Position numbers and translations under genes: made by a program
Notes under the pieces: model-generated
Told to the model about the DNA's origin: nothing
The model's database searches: none
What the model saw: the letters and a program-made list of their open reading frames with translations, nothing else
Origin: Erythrocercus mccallii
Taxonomy: Eukaryota; Chordata; Aves; Passeriformes; Dicruridae
DNA length: 64,000 nt
NCBI GenBank assembly: GCA_013397435.1
Contig: VZRG01000376.1
Coordinates: forward strand, 226,181-290,180
Direction of reading: 5' to 3'
Shown here: piece after piece, positions 10,541 to 23,000 of the stretch
Layout of the letters: each line of letters starts with the position of its first letter
Position numbering within the stretch: position 1 is the first letter of the stretch

Positions 10541-13500
10541 GCTCACATAGAGAAGGGATAGTTGCTGTTTTGTCATGTAACAGCCCACCTTTCCCTCAAA
10601 TACTTTAAATCATTTTGCCCAGGGATAATTTTAACACCTGAGAAGTCTCCCATTTAGATTCATAAACCTTAAGAATTGGTACTACTTTGTATTCTTTTGC
10701 AGCCATGAAAGTAATTTACCTATGGCCTACAGGAAGCGTTCCCTGCCCACTTCCTGCCGTACTGTTCTTACTGCCTCTTGCCTTTCCTAAGGGCTTGGTG
10801 TTAACTAACCCACAATAAATTGCCCAACCTGGCTGGCTTACACTTTTGGCTTGCACACACTTTGTGTCCAATGTGTAGCACAGCACAACCAAATACTTGG
10901 CTGGGGCCCATGGGAACATTTAAGGTTCAGGTCAAGGAGAGGCAACACACAGATGTCCCATGTTCTGTGACCACCTCTGTGTCCCCTTCTCAGGATTATT
11001 TGACAGCTTTATGTTAACCAGAATAATGTTTGAAAACTTTATGCTACCAGATGTTTAGGCATCCTGGCCACTTTTAAAAACCACACCACTCCTTATTTAG
11101 ATTTATTGTTAATGTAGTACTGGGAAACATACTTCAGACTAAAGGCTTTTTGACAGCTGGCAGCATGCTGAGTAAGTCAGAAAGCAGACTTAGTACTTGT
11201 TCACAGCCTGTGTTTCATTACACACACATATATATAAATCAAAAGCAAAGGCCATTTTTGACATAATCTTCATCATGCTGATTTCAGTTTTTATTTGAAA
11301 ATACCCTCAAAAAAACTTGCATATGTAATATGACAGTGGCCACTAATACCTCACTGAATAAACACTCATGCAAATCCCAGCTGTAAATATAGGTTAAGTC
11401 TTCATATTGTTAAAAGGGTATCTCCTTAAGTACATATCAGAATTCTGTGTGCATCTGCTTGACTAACATAAAAACCTGTCCATATGTTGTTACAAGAATT
11501 TTTAACAGAACAATTTTATTGTGGAATTAAGTCAGACAGACCATAATAACAGAACTATGGGATATAAGCCATTTTTAATTGAATATTGCTACTGGCAGCA
11601 TACTTAACCCTCTTATGTTTAGAACAAAATGACATAGATTTAGATTTTGCATTTAATAGCAATTTATTTCCCAGACACCCTCCTTTTGTAACCTTTTAAG
11701 TCTTTCAATACCATCAGATTTTGAAGAGATAAGCTACTAATAAATGCAGTTTTGTATTTGTTTAATTTAAACACAGAAATAAGTAAGTAGGAATATAGTT
11801 ACAGGAATTCTCCAGGAAAATATGTCTGTGGTTTAACTTCTAATCCGTTTTTATTTTGGGATTAATGCAGATAGCATCAAAGCATCAAAATGAGAAACAA
11901 GCTGCATATTCAGTTCAGGTATTCTAGCAAAACAGCATGCAGCCTGAAAAGCAACCAGGAAATATTTTCAGTTTGGTGACTGCTTTTGAATTTTTGTGTT
12001 TGAATATGAATCTTCTTCAAGTTTTACTCTTTCTAAATATTTCTTTAGAGTACCTAATGTCTGACAACATGGAACTGTATCAATACTACAAAAAATATTT
12101 GAAACCTTGTATGAAAGTCTGTAAATACTCAAAATTACTCATATAAATTAAACTCTAAGAAATATGTACATATGTGCAGCTAAGAACCTTTAGAGCTTGA
12201 TATATATATCATGCATTTGTTATGAAAACTGCATAAAGAACAAACTATCAAAAATTATTTTGACAAATAAAGGAAAATATGGTGAAAAATTCTCAAAATG
12301 CTAATTTTTAAATGCTGGATTGGGGCTTTTCCTCTGCACTGGTTTCTAAAAAAACAGTGCACAAAGAAAAGTAACAAAAAATTGTTCCTAGAGGTCCTAC
12401 AGTAGATGTTATGACTACTATTAAAAATTACTAAAAAGTACTTCTAATATGAAAAATACACTTCAGTTTAAAGGCATAGAGAAATTCACTACATGCTGGT
12501 TGACATCAGAATCTGAATTCGGAGAGTTTATATTTATCTTGGTCTCTGAGAATAATTAACATTTTGGAATCAAAATGAAGTCAGTACTACTGGGGATGAT
12601 ATGCTGGGTGGAATATATTGCACCTATGCTGTTGATATTAGAGTTCTACAGAGGAGGAAAAAAAAAAAAGAGAGAAAAAATAGTTGTCCCTGAAGTGCAT
12701 GTGTGTGACTCACAATGTGTGCAACAGACAGACCAGTGAAGTGTGAACATGCTGTTTATATTCAGCTTCTTTGCAGAGAGCAGGATGCTTCAGGATTATT
12801 TTCAAGTATATATTACTATATATATAATATAAAAATAAGATTACTGTAACATTGTGAGAACAAGAGGCCAGATTTACCTAACGATTTTGGGTTTAATTGT
12901 CCCTCTCATTTCCTCAAGCTATAAACAAATAATTTGCTTTTACCTTTCTGTTTAAGTAGGTGCGTATTCATTTGAGCTTCCTCCATCAGAAACATGCAGT
13001 AATACTCCCCAGTTATAAATGTGCAAGCATTCAGTGCAATTTTCAGTGTGGTTTTAACATACAAAGCTTTTGGTGTAATCTCTTGGTCTCTCCGTATCAG
13101 GTGCCTGACAACATAGTTGAAATTACGGTGGTAACAGGGAGTTATAAGGCTGAGTCTATTTCTAGATGTCCATCATTCCCTCTACATTAGCTGGCCCATG
13201 GTATTTTCCCTTGAGGAGCTGTACTGCAATTTTCTTGCTCCCACCTCCACATGGAAGACCCTTGAAATCTATAATTTGGGGAACCTGAGGAAATAATGCT
13301 GCAAAAATAGCTAAGTGCATTTTTGCATCATTTGCAGAATTTCTTCCAGACAATGTTTTCTCTTGTTTCAACAAAAGCCTAAATTATTCTTTAAATTATT
13401 AATTGGTTTTAGATGCACTGCATTCTATCAACTAGAAGATATGGGTAGTTAGAAGTACCAACAGAGGAAAACAAAAAGAAAATAATCACCATAAAATAGT

Positions 13501-14430
13501 GTTCAAAAGGCTGTTAAGTTAGCAATTGTTATGTAATAGCAGATTACAATCAATTAGTTTGTTGTCTTAATAAAAATTGTTTTTATTTCACGAGTATTCA
13601 TTAGGACATACTGTTGATGCATATGGAACTCTGCTATGTATAAACTGTGAAGCTGGATGGGCTTTATTTGCTATTGCAAATCTGAAGTTATATAATTTTC
13701 CTCATAGGTATTAACTGCCTTTATGGATTTCCGAATTTTTTTAATCTGACCTGTGCCAAATACAAGAATATGAACACTAAAGGACATTTGACTTGATATA
13801 GTCAACATCAGATCAAATTTCATCTGGAGTGCTTACCCATGACTTGGCATTGCCACAGCACCCATCACCAGCTCTTGAAACAGAACAAATGTAATTTGTC
13901 CAAGTTTTTCCATTAGTTGTACTCCACAGTAGTATCCAGCTTTAAACTTCATATTATATCTGCAGAATTTTGCTACCAATGAGAGTCAACTACTGTAGTA
14001 ATAGAGATATTGCAGCAGAGGAAGTCAGGCTTTGTGTCAGGCTTAGAGTGCTTTGTCTTAAAGGGTGTAAAAGTGTCATAGCTGGCACACACAGAAAGTC
14101 TGCAATATTTATGTAGAAGTTCCTTCAAAATACATACACAAACACATCAGGAAGGAGCAAAACCAGAAACTTGTTCCTTCCCATTCAGATAGATGGAGGT
14201 AATCTTACAATCAGAGGAAAGTTGCACATTTATTATCTCCTTGTTCTGCAATCCCAGGTCAGCCTACAACAGCAAAAACTCATAGATTACAGAGTGGGCA
14301 GAACATTGTTCTTTGATGCATCCAAGATGCTCTGAATTCAATCAATTCATTTAAATATGCAGTAAATATATGCAGTATACTTACTTTGTTGCAAAGTTGG
14401 CCAGAACTTGCCAATTTTCTGCAGTTTCAG

Positions 14431-14480
14431 AGGAATCTTAAGGTTACTAGGAACGTTGGAGGAACTCTTAGGTTACTAGG
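14431..14480. repeat. imperfect tandem duplication, 29-bp period
   Basis: AGGAATCTTAAGGTTACTAGG at 14431-14451 is followed by AGGAACTCTTAGGTTACTAGG at 14460-14480, with a short unrelated spacer. The copies differ by a substitution and small indels, so this is a small, old local duplication. Confidence 0.8.
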
Positions 14481-16375
14481 GTGTCAACTAAGATAACTAT
14501 ATGATGGAGGTATTATTAGGAGCTATAGATCAGCACTTGTTATTTTATTATTTTTTCATCTCTGCTGTTTGCTTCCTTATCACTGTTGCTCTTTTATTGT
14601 TGCAAGTAAACTCCCTAAGGCTGCTTTTCACCTGCTTCTAGCTATTGGATTTTCTCTGGCAAGAATGAAAACCAACTTTGTTCAAGAACAAGTGCCTTGT
14701 CACAGAAAGGTTTTGTTAACTAGAGCAGCATCCCCAGCACATGATATTTAAACTGTTTTTCAGAAATACATGAAAAAAGCTTCCCAAAAAATCCCAAGGC
14801 TATTTAATCTGTTCTTGACTTTCACTGCACCATAAGACCAGTTAAAGTCCATTTCAAAATGAAGATGATTCATGCTCCAGTTCCCTTATCAAAGAAATAC
14901 TTTGACTGAAACTGCAATTTGCTGCTGACAGTGATGAGGACAGGAATACCATTGGCAAAGGTCTTCCCCTGAAATTTAGGACATAGCTGGATTAATGGAA
15001 CCATTCCTGCCCTCTTGGTTATCACTTCTTGCTTTCTGCAAACATTCTTACACTTTAAAGCACTCTTTGTGATTATTAAAATTAAAACAGGTTTTTCCTT
15101 ATAAAAGAGTTTGTAAGGTACTCTTCAGAGGACTTTGACAGCCCGAGTTCTAAACACGTTCCTGCATTGTCTTTAGCAGAGGCAACTTTCAGCAGATAAC
15201 ACTCAAATTCACAGTAGAAAAGCTGATAGTTATACTGAACACCAATTTCCTAAATTCAGCCTTAAGTACATTCTGTGCAGGGAATAGGATGTGTTTGGGC
15301 AGGAAATTTTGGTATGTCTCATTTAAGAAATGTGTTAAGAAAGAAATTTTACCACTATTACAGTATTTTTTAAGCCTGACGACACAGCCAGTACTCAGAA
15401 GTTTTTTCCTGCAGTAAAACAAATACTGCAAGTGAAATAGAATGGATCGCTGAATTAATGTATGCACTGTGAATTCATGTACATACCCCTTCCCTAAGCA
15501 CAGTTTACTTGCTTCCTGAGGAAGCAAGTATATTGTAACATATTATAATAGTGGATTTAGCAGAACATTTTGAAGCAGAACACACTCTTAGAATTGCGAG
15601 GGGACATTTTGGTAGATTCACACTATTTGGTGCTACTTCCACCTTCCTAGATGGAAGCAAAAAAAAGTCTTTGTACAGAAGTCACCTCCATAGGGTGAAC
15701 AATAATACATTATTATTCAGTAACCATGTTGATGCTGAACATATACACAATGTAAAGACATTGACAATAGTATCTAAATATAATTAGAATAATTAGCACT
15801 TTATGCATCTGTCTTGGTTTGAAGAGAGAGGTATCTGCCAGGAGAAAACTGGAGTTTTTCTTGGAATGGAGAATGTAAGCCCCCTTCCCTCAAAATTATT
15901 ATAATTTTGCAATTAAGGGCTTTCAGCTTTGGGAATACACATAGAAGTTCTTTACTAGTAATATTAAAAATACAAATGTAGTAATACAGAAAGACAAGCA
16001 AACAGAACAAACAAAAACCCTAGAAAACCCCTGACAGAGTCAGGGATGTGACCTGACACCCTGTTGGTCAGGGTGTTAGAAGCAGTCCATATGAATCCTC
16101 CTGGAGTAACAGATGTGGTTCTGTGGAGTAGAGATGATCTGCAGAGAGGTCCAGTGGTGGAGAGATGGGTCCCATCTTCACAGAATCACAGAATGATCAG
16201 GTTGGAAGAGACCTTCAAGATCATCGAGTCCAACCCATGCCCTACGTCTCAACTAAACCACGGCACTGAGTGCCACATCCAGGTTTTTTTTGAACACATC
16301 CAGGGATGGTGACTCCACCACTTCCCTGGGCAGATCATTCCAGAACTTTATTACTCTCTCTGTGAAAAACTTCTT

Positions 16376-16399
16376 CCAACTTAAATATCCAACTTAAAT
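16376..16399. repeat. 13-bp tandem duplication inside CR1
   Basis: CCAACTTAAATAT is followed directly by CCAACTTAAAT. The extra unit falls inside the CR1 ORF2 region and introduces the stop that ends the minus-strand frame at 16381. It is a post-insertion slippage event, private to this copy as far as I can tell. Confidence 0.85.
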
Positions 16400-16683
16400 T
16401 TCCCTTGACACAGCTTGAGACTGTGTCCTCTCGTTCTGTCAGTTGTTGCCTGGAGAAAGAGACCAACCCCCGCCTGGCTACAACCACCCTTTAGGAAGTT
16501 GTGAAGAGCGATAAGGTCACCTCTAAGTCTTCTTTTCTCCAGGCTAAGCACCCCCAGCTCCCTCAGTTGTTCTTCATAGGGCTTGTGTTCCAAGCCTCTC
16601 ACCAGCCTTGTTGCTCTCCTCTGGACACGCTCAAGCATCTCAAGATCCTTCTTAAACTGAGGGGCCAGAACTGGACACAGCAC
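16381..16683 (-). pseudogene. CR1 ORF2 C-terminal relic
   Basis: The minus-strand frame encodes the segment of CR1 ORF2 downstream of the reverse-transcriptase catalytic core. Visible family signatures are KKDLEMLERVQRRATRLVRG, SLEKRRLRGDLIALHNFLKG and DRTRGHSLKLCQGKFKLDI. The polymerase motifs themselves are missing through 5' truncation. The frame stops prematurely at the local duplication. It is non-functional and not a host gene. Confidence 0.9.
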
Positions 16684-16860
16684 TCAGGGAGGGGTCTCAC
16701 CAATGCCATGTACAAGGGAAGAATGACCTCCCTGCTCCTGCTGGCCACACTGTTCCTGATACAGGCCAGGATGCCATTGTCATTTTCCGGAGAAAATCCA
16801 GTGGAGAAACAGGGATGTCTGGTGTTCCTCAGTCCCGTTTTTATCTAGGTAGGAGCTCCC

Positions 16861-16889
16861 CACCCCCACCCCCCCCACACACACACACT
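16861..16889. repeat. C-rich run followed by (AC)n
   Basis: CACCCCCACCCCCCCCACACACACACAC lies inside the ERVL-like LTR, where related LTR copies carry only a short C-rich stretch. It is a local expansion of simple sequence. Confidence 0.9.
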
Positions 16890-17023
16890 GGGTGGAGCAT
16901 CTCACAATGGGATGATGTAATTAAGGTGAGCCTTAATGGCCCATTAACAGCATATATGGGTGGTGAAAAAGATAAGAAATAATCTCTCTTATCAGTAAAA
17001 AGGAACAAACCTAACCCCCAACA

Positions 17024-20000
17024 TTATCATATGAATGTCATTTACTAATTGTTATATTAAGCTGCAAGATCATCCTGTGTCCTGCTGTGGCTTTGTACAC
17101 AAGCATTACTGAATTCTGTATGGAACTTCTAGCCTCATTCAATATATTACTTCTAATATTTAGTAAATCCTATTGCTCTGAATGTGAACAACTGTCTTTT
17201 ACAAGAAATGCTTAACAATAGAAGTGTAACACTGATTTCTAGGAAAACAACTATATTGCACAGAGTGCAAATATAAATACAGTGTTAACAAAGGCAGCTT
17301 CTAGGAGGAGGCAAGATGTGGAAATAACAGTGGAGCCAAGTTGAGACTGCTGAAAGTCTGTCTCCCTGCAGCTGATACAGAGTACCCACTCTCCCATCTG
17401 TCTCAAAACAGATATATCCATTTGGGAGGTATAATCTTTAAACATAGACAATACCAATCTAACAGGAAAAGTGTCATAACAGTTAATTTTAACATAACAT
17501 TAACATAACATTAATGTTCTCATAGGTACACTGGTCTAGTTTAGTCTCAATAGCCAAGTCCTATTCCCTTCCTACCTGCTGTCAGACTGTAATATAGATA
17601 AATTTTAATTCTTGTAGACCCAAACAAGGTGGTGATAATGACAGAAAGAACAGGATGGCCAAACTATGCCTCCTAAAGATAATAATGACTACAGTCTACC
17701 TTAGATCTTTTATGAAGAAGTAGTGCATACCATTAGTTTGTTCTCACTCCATCCACAAATAAAATAAAATAATGCTGAGGCAATTATTAATTTAAAAAAT
17801 CCATTTATTTGCTTTCATATGCTGTTTTATAAACAAGTTTCATAAGCACTTGTTCCTATTATTTTCTTATTAGAACATATGTAATTCATAGAAATTATTA
17901 TTAATAATGGTGTATTAATGTTACAGCCACTGAAACAGTGGAAATGTCAGAATTATTAGCCTAACTTTAACTACAGAATAGCATCAAGAGAAAAGATCTT
18001 ATGTAAATTTTGCCTGTCCTCCCATTGTCTTGACAGTTAACCTACAGCAACACCTACTTCCCATCAGTTAATTTTACCAACACATCAAAGAAATGCAACT
18101 TCAGAATTTGAAGAGGCTTAGAGGCTTAGTGAGGGATATTATTAGGAAAGGAGGCTGTATCTAATGATTAAGAACTAAAAATATACCAAATATAAGGAGG
18201 AAATGGAATCAGAGTAATGAAAACTGAACACTATTTGCTTAGTATGGAAGCACTGCACTGTTGCAGAGCAGGATATACAAGAGCATCACTCCATCACGTA
18301 AATCAAGTTAGTATATAAAAAGTTAGTATATATTCATTTTTTAATACAGTTGCACAGGTCAGTTTTGTCAGAGTTAAAGAGACTCTTTTTTTTAAACTCA
18401 AAACCACTATGACTTTGAAATAGAAGGAAACTTGCTGGAGATCAGCATGCGTTGTAACTGCGCAGTACCTCACATACTCTGAGCAGCAGCAGCTCAGTGC
18501 AGCTGTGCCAATGCACCATGTGGTACAGTCAGCCTGCTCTGTCTCTGAGAGAAACTGTCATGGCATCCAGAAAATGACCAACAAAACTATCACTTTTATG
18601 AAGTGACGGGCAGAGAAAGACCTGCCCCTCAGCTTTCTCCTGAAACATAATTTGACCTAAAATTTAATTGTATAATTCTCTTAGAGCTGTGTCCTTACCT
18701 CAAAATATTTTTTTAAAGGGTCAGATTATTCAGTAACTGCATAAATACTGATATATTAGTAGTTTAGGACAGAATTTATTCTGCAAAAGAAAATAAAATC
18801 TGACTTTGCGCTCACCAATAGTAAGATTCCCTTAAAACCACTGCACTGGACTCAATTATTCCAAAACAAAATTAAGAGAACTGCCTGTATTTCTACATAT
18901 TTATTCAATAAAAAATTGCATTAAAAATTAGTTACTTTGACATTTTAAAAAATTGCTAGGATTCATTTCAGATGTCCCTTAAGTATCATCATAACCAATA
19001 TTTACAATACTTTAGGCATAAAATTAATTAATAGTTTTGAATAATTGATTAGATTCTATACATACATGTAACTGACTCTTAGCAGGCTAAGGAAGTATGA
19101 GAACAATATTCTACTATTTAAATACTGAAAATGAGAAAAAAGGGCCTTGAGGCTTTACATTGTACAATAACCTCATACAGACTTGAGAGTATTTTGATTT
19201 GACAAGAGAAGTTACTGATTTTCTTTGGTCTTGGTACATATGGAATGTCAACAGAAAAGCACAGTATTTAGTTGTAGGAATCTTTTCTTAGACTTTCTCT
19301 TCCCTGCAACCACCAGTTTCAAATTATATTTTTAATATAGGAGGCAGCATTTTTAATTTGGCTTGACACTAAAACGCATCAATTCAAGTAAAGTTGCAAA
19401 CCAGAAAAGTCTTAGGAGCTTACCTTGTACTAGAAAATACTGATAAACATATAGGAACAAAGAAATTAACTCCTGTATGGGAAAGGCCAACGGAATAGTT
19501 TTATGATTGTATTAACTGCAGACCTGAGTGTCTGCATTAGCAAGGAGATCATTTCATTATTTTTCAGAGACATGCCCCAGAGAGTCTTCTTTTTTAATCT
19601 TTATTTTCTAGAGAGACTTAGCATTTGAAAAAAAAAAAAGCCAACCAAATTCCAAACCCCTTAAAACCCACTGTTCTAAGAATTAAGAGTATAAAACATG
19701 TTAGAAACTGTCCATATCAGTACATCATCACTGAAGAAGCTTAAGGTCAAGTAAATGTATTATTCATTCACTATTATGAACTATGTGCTCTTTCTAATGT
19801 AAATTACACTCTGTAATTATTTTTTTTACTTTTAAAGAGTATCATTCATAAAGCCAATTAAAATGATATGATTAAAATAATCAAAATTCCTGTACAACAT
19901 CCCAGAGGGCAACTGCAATGACATGATAAATTACACAATTAGCAATTCAAGACTTTATATAGATTAGAAAGAGGTCATCAGCTCCAGAGAGTGCAATTCT

Positions 20001-23000
20001 GTCAAAGAGAAAATCAAAGCAACTTGTTTGCTGTTTTTTGAGGGGGAAGGGGTGGAAATAATAATGCTGTATTAATGTTATAATCACAGCCTGAGGATAG
20101 GGAAGCTGTAAGTATGATCTTGTGGAAGACTCTCTGTTCTCCCTGATCTGGAAAGCTACTTTAAACACCCAGCATAAGCAGCGTAAATACCTTCCCCACT
20201 ATTGCACTGAAACACTATCAGCATGAAGCACTGAGTAACTCAAACAACAACTCCTCAACCACCAAATGTGGAGATGCTCAAAGTTGCCTAGTATCTATAG
20301 AAATCAAACTTACATCAAGTTGGCACCTAATTTTTATCAGCTTTCACAAATAAAATTTCTCTTCTCACCTCTAAGGCCCTTGACAGACCCATGGTCAGAC
20401 TTTGCCTTCAGGAACCAAGAATAAACCCCTATTCTGACAAAACTGTTTTTCCAGTGATAAATACATTCCAGCTTATGATCTTGAAAGGTTTTCACTGTTA
20501 TGCCTTTGTTTCAGTAAATTCTTTTTTGCTTCTCTTTTAACATAATTTTTTTTTGACATAATTAAAAGTTTCTTCTTAACTTCTACTATCCCATGTGTCC
20601 ACCTGATGGAACACAAATTAGACATTTACATAGCTTTACTTTTTAGGAAATATTCATTTGAAAGAGGTTTGTACAGTGAAACAATGAAATAATTTTGCCT
20701 TTTAAAATGGACTGGAGAGGAATATAGGAAAACAGAGATCCAAGGTAGTTGCTATCATCTCATACCAACGCCCTCTATTTTCTTCTCTATGTATCCATCT
20801 ACCTTCTCCCTACACTCCTGGCTGTTTTCAACACTTAGGTCATATGCTCACACAGGTAAAGTTTTGAGAATTACTCAGAAAGCATGATTTTGAGTTTAGG
20901 GAATTGGCACTCTCCTAATAATTTTCACTCTCCTAATAATTACAAGGTTTATAATCTTCTGGATGCTGCATAAAAAAAAGCACGAAAACACCACATAGGA
21001 TTAAGTGCTTATAGGAAAGGTTCTCTTAAGCCTACAAAATTATAGGGTTACTCCTGAGAGACTCTGCATTTCTGAGCTATATTCTCTATGTCATCTTACT
21101 GCTTCTGCAGTAGGAGTAAACACAGCTCTTGCCACTCCATTACTGTGCACCCCTTGCTCTCCTGGAAGAATGAAAAAGTGAATTACCAAAATTCTAGTGC
21201 AACTTTTCATTTGAAATACTGCCAATTCTCTGAGGAAGCACATAACATTTTACAGATGCTCCTGAGTTTCAGCTTCAGCTCAACCTGACGTGTCGCCTCC
21301 AGACCAGCAGACAGATTTCCTTAGAGTAATAACACTTGAAACTTTTCTTAGGTAACACTGCAAGGCCTAAAAAGTAAAAAACCCCTATTATTTCTCAGCA
21401 TCAGCGTGATTCTTTAGGAAATCATATTTGATCAAAAGAATGTACTCTGAAAAGCTATAGATATTTAAAAGCATAGGAACATGTTTGTGTATGAACTGCA
21501 ATTATTTTTCAGAGTCAAACAACGGGACCTAAAAAAAATGTGTGTATAAAATGCATTATTTAAGTGCTCAAAAGATGTGAAAATGCTCTTTATAATTCCT
21601 TCTCTCCAATCCCTTCGCTTTTTATTTTGAGCAATTATACCAAAAAAAGCACCTGTTTTTCTCATTTTGAGGCAGAACACAGCCCTCTTACTTCATATCA
21701 CAGGTACATTTCTCATCAAAAGGCACTTTGTTTCTCACAAGTCTCAAAATAAAACTCCAAAAAGCAACCAAAAATAATAATAATATAAAAAAACCCAAGC
21801 CACAGTTACACTGCATTAGGTTCTCATTTGCCTTCTAGACCCTTTGTAAAGCTCACACCAGCACACTGGTGCATCAGTTGGACCAGTTGGAGTCCTGGCA
21901 GAATATGCTTTTTCCTTCATTTGGGATGATATCCAGCTGACAGAAATGAAGCTCTAACATACATCAAGATGCATAAAAAAGCACAGTCATAATCATTCTC
22001 CTAATAATCTCTAATTGTGATGCGCTGACAAAATGAAATTCATTTCAGCAAAGAGCAGAGCCTACTGCTTCATAAATTAGGCACCGTTGTCTTTTTCTTT
22101 TATTTTTTTCCTACAGAAGTGCTTTATGAAGCCTGGAAACCATTCTCCCCTGTGTGAACTCTGTAACACTGAAATTGCCCCAGACATTTGCAACCATTTC
22201 CTCATTTGAGGAAAAGCACACAGAGGTGTTCTGCAGAAATAAAGAAGAGCTGTAATTACTGCAACTGGTCGGTGTAACCTACAGCAGGGTAAGGTTATGA
22301 CCAGGTGTTCTGGCCAGCTGTTCTACTGGGCTGTTTTGGAGGGCTGTGCTACAGTGGACTACAGGGGAAGGTGCCATTAGAGGGCAGCCTTGGGTTTCCC
22401 CAGGGAGGAAGTCTTTACACCAACATGTGCGTCCTAGTAGTAGGATTTCTGATGGTATGTAGCAAAACGTATTTCAGCTTCTTAAAATACAAGAAAAAAT
22501 TTATGGTTTATATTTTGCATTCTGTGAGGAAAAAAACAATATGCATAGTGTGGTTTGAGCAAATCTGTAGCATATGGGCAGGAGTAGATTATAATTTTTT
22601 AAGGCTTTTAAGTAACTTTAATAATGTAAAAGTAATCTTTTTTTGTTATTGAGTATTTCCATTGGTCATTTCACCTTAAAGTATGAATAAATTATCACTG
22701 TCAGTTAAGTCCTGCACTAGTACAGAAGTAATCATAGTAACTTCCATATAAATATATTACAAAAATAGGTAAATTGGGATTCCATAATAACAATCTTTCT
22801 CAAATCAGTCTGAGACTGGTTTTACTATAGGAACACATAACATTATGTGTTAGGTACATAGATCATTTAGGTTTTTTTAATTACAGCTTAATCCAATTAT
22901 CTAATGGGTAACATATTTGTATTATTTATAATTAAGCAGAGACATTCCATAGAAATTACGAAAAGTGTTTATCATTTATAACAGCCACACCATATTTAGC

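Larger units (their letters stand above)
5256..15809. other. unique non-coding sequence with low-complexity runs
   Basis: About 10.5 kb in which I recognise no gene or transposon. Low-complexity items are: (TA)n at about 7309-7321; two copies of ATTTAAAAAAAAAT at 7742-7755 and 7767-7780; A17 at 8538-8554; a TAC-rich stretch ending in A12 at 9083-9106; (AAAC)n at 10215-10232; T19 at 10522-10540; (CA)n(TA)n at about 11219-11236; and a purine tract at about 12651-12680. Open frames up to 112 codons (minus strand 15189-15527) have no recognised domain. Confidence 0.6.
16181..16780 (-). mobile_element. CR1 LINE fragment nested in an LTR
   Basis: The left edge has the CR1 3' tail in reverse complement (CAGAATCACAGAATGATC). 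Then come the family's 3' UTR and the ORF2 end, read on the minus strand. The right edge, near GATACAGGCCAGGATGCCATT, is the 5' truncation point; LTR sequence resumes at TTCCGGAGAAAATCC. Because it lies inside the LTR, this CR1 inserted after the LTR. A short local duplication of CCAACTTAAAT at 16376-16399 disrupts the frame near the C-terminus. Confidence 0.93.
15810..17023 (-). mobile_element. solo LTR, ERVL-like passerine type, split by a CR1
   Basis: The left end is TGTCTTGGTTTGAAGAG and the right end is TAACCCCCAACA. Both, with internal phrases such as GACACCCTGTTGGTCAGGG, TTTTTATCTAGGTAGGAGC, CAATGGGATGATGTAATT and GGCCCATTAACAG, match an LTR type I recall from songbird genomes. Excluding the internal CR1, about 610 bp are LTR. 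Minus-strand sense is inferred from the degraded polyadenylation signal: the complement of AGTTCTTTACTAG is CTAGTAAAGAACT, where AATAAAGAACT would be expected. The 5-bp flanks GCATC and TTATC match at only three positions, so the target duplication is eroded or misplaced. No gag, pol or env remains. Confidence 0.75.

Noticed and set aside
16501..16848. Plus-strand 115-codon open frame
   Set aside because: Antisense to CR1 ORF2 and running across the CR1/LTR junction; not a gene.
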